Shown one piece after another: positions 62,844 through 64,000 of a stretch of 64,000 nucleotides of DNA; position 1 is the first letter of the stretch, and each line of letters begins with the position of its first letter. This DNA is from Ptychodera flava. Its lineage: Eukaryota; Hemichordata; Enteropneusta; Ptychoderidae. Below the pieces are notes generated by a model. It was not told where the DNA came from. It was given only the letters and a program-made list of their open reading frames with translations, and made no database searches. Where the stretch lies: assembly GCF_041260155.1 (NCBI RefSeq), contig NC_091945.1, positions 34,230,296 to 34,294,295 on the forward strand, given 5' to 3'. A program made the position numbers and the translations under genes.

Positions 62844-63518
62844 ATGGCAGTGGATTTATTTGACAAGTACCTGATTAAGAGAATTATCAGAAAAGCTCAG
62901 CAAAGGTATTTGTTTCCTCTTACAACTTATGTCTTTCGTTCTTTCCCACACTTCATGTGTACTTTTTACCGATAAGTGGTTTTTACCAATTTGTGTTGTG
63001 CTCACTGTTTGTCAATGCTGCTCATTGGCTCATTACATCCAATTAAGCTTTTCATTGTCTTACACTGTATTTATTTCATAAGGCCAGAAGTTTCCTTGCT
63101 TTTAACTATTTATGGACGTTTTGATAGGAAGATGTCCGACGCACAGAAGACAGTAAGATAATTTTGCTAATTTCATGTTTTAATATCTATATTGTAGATG
63201 AAGTTAATGAGATGGTCAAGGTGTGTGGTGGTATCACCCCTAGCATTCCAAGAAACGATAGAGTAAATATTCAAGGTGAAGCGTTCAAATTATTTCAAGC
63301 TCTGATCGACATCGGACACCTCTCCGACACCGAATCTGATGTACTGATCAAGCTGCTACGGAAAGTAAAGAGACATGATTTGATAGACGAGGCCACCGTT
63401 CGGTACAAATCGCATTTTGAATCTCAAAACACGGTATATATTGCGACGGAACTGGAAAAACTTCAGGAAAAGAGAGTCACGCGTCAACTGCGTTGCACAG
63501 AAACCCCCGTTGAGAAAG
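62844..63518 (+). CDS. DED exons of a third family member (gene C), partial
   Basis: Exon 1 62844-62905 (ATG, MAVDLFDKYL) and exon 2 63198-63518 (DEVNEMVKVCGGITPSIPR onward, ending before GTAAGT in phase 1) parallel gene B. Exon 2 is intact and keeps KLLRKVKRHDLIDE with the RxDL motif. Exon 1 is 62 nt, not 58, because of a 4-nt insertion near 62872, which shifts the frame and leaves its donor in phase 2 while exon 2 needs phase 1. Unless another start is used, the DED is broken. Roc exons would lie past the right edge. Confidence 0.65.
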
Positions 63519-63681
63519 GTAAGTTGAACACGTTTTTGGGATACAAGCAAATAGATAGAAAATTATTTTCACTGAGCGGTCAAGTCAAATACAGGGTTCA
63601 AGCCTGAAAATTTTATGCTATAGGGCCAACAGGTAAAGATGATTATCGAACGACCATTCAAAAATAGAAGTTATGGGTAAC

Positions 63682-63720
63682 ACATACATACATACATACA
63701 TACATACATACATACATACA
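63682..63720. repeat. (CATA)n microsatellite
   Basis: About ten CATA units. A related CATG/CATA tract lies at the equivalent place after the gene B DED exon (near 40960-40985). Confidence 0.95.
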
Positions 63721-63850
63721 GATTCAAAGTTATAATTATGTCATCAAAGCTCGTCAGCGACCAAAAAGAGAGCAGGGTAATATTGATCGTGGTAGAATGG
63801 CCATAATTAGAGGTTATAAACGGCAAGCGAGGGTAGGCCTATTCGGTTGC

Positions 63851-63961
63851 GGATAACACCTCGGAGGTGAAAATTAGCATATTTTGCGGGAAATAATCAC
63901 CGGACGAACGACGTGATTATTTTCCGCCAAATATGCTGATTTTCACCCGCGATGTCTTATC
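63851..63961. repeat. Inverted repeat, about 50-bp arms
   Basis: GGTGAAAATTAGCATATTTTGC pairs imperfectly with GCCAAATATGCTGATTTTCACC; the centre is CGGACGAACGAC. In the presumed first intron after the gene C DED exons. Confidence 0.82.
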
Positions 63962-64000
63962 AACAAGCACAAATAAATACCTGATCGCACCGTTTATTAC

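Overview
The window is eukaryotic nuclear DNA from an animal. It is AT-rich, its genes have many small exons with GT-AG introns, and it is full of LINE fragments, MITE-like inverted repeats and microsatellites. Death effector domain (DED), ROCO, DEG/ENaC and 15-PGDH-like genes together suggest a marine invertebrate, most likely a non-vertebrate deuterostome (hemichordate, cephalochordate or echinoderm). The species cannot be fixed from sequence alone.

Layout, left to right. (1) 346-6912, plus strand: 3' part of a ROCO gene (gene A) encoding Roc GTPase, COR, a Cys-containing linker and three predicted membrane helices; its 5' exons lie off the left edge. (2) 14308-8411, minus strand: a complete seven-exon short-chain dehydrogenase resembling 15-hydroxyprostaglandin dehydrogenase; its last intron holds a CR1-like LINE that itself holds a 396-bp fold-back element. 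(3) 16.5-19.3 kb: a dead LINE fragment and an orphan copy of a module that elsewhere lies upstream of DED exons. (4) 31310-19494, minus strand: a nine-exon acid-sensing/DEG-ENaC-type channel gene with an apparent frameshift near its start and one exon-phase mismatch. (5) 34.9-37.4 kb: a broken copy of the DED 5' region. (6) 37.5-52.6 kb, plus strand: a paralogue of gene A (gene B), with an intact DED encoded by two exons upstream and joined in phase to the Roc exons, giving DED-Roc-COR-linker-membrane. (7) 52.6-61.1 kb: no gene seen, but a palindromic satellite, a minisatellite and several fold-backs. (8) 61.2-64 kb: 5' module and DED exons of a third copy (gene C), cut by the right edge, with a 4-nt insertion in its first DED exon.

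The main biological result is a tandem family of DED-ROCO genes with C-terminal membrane helices. DED is a homotypic adaptor domain of caspase and FADD-type signalling, and Roc-COR is a regulated GTPase/dimerisation unit. The plausible reading is a membrane-anchored GTPase scaffold that recruits DED partners, in a family still expanding by duplication with both intact and broken copies. All exon joins given here were inferred by hand from splice motifs, reading phase and A/B conservation; none was tested with transcripts.
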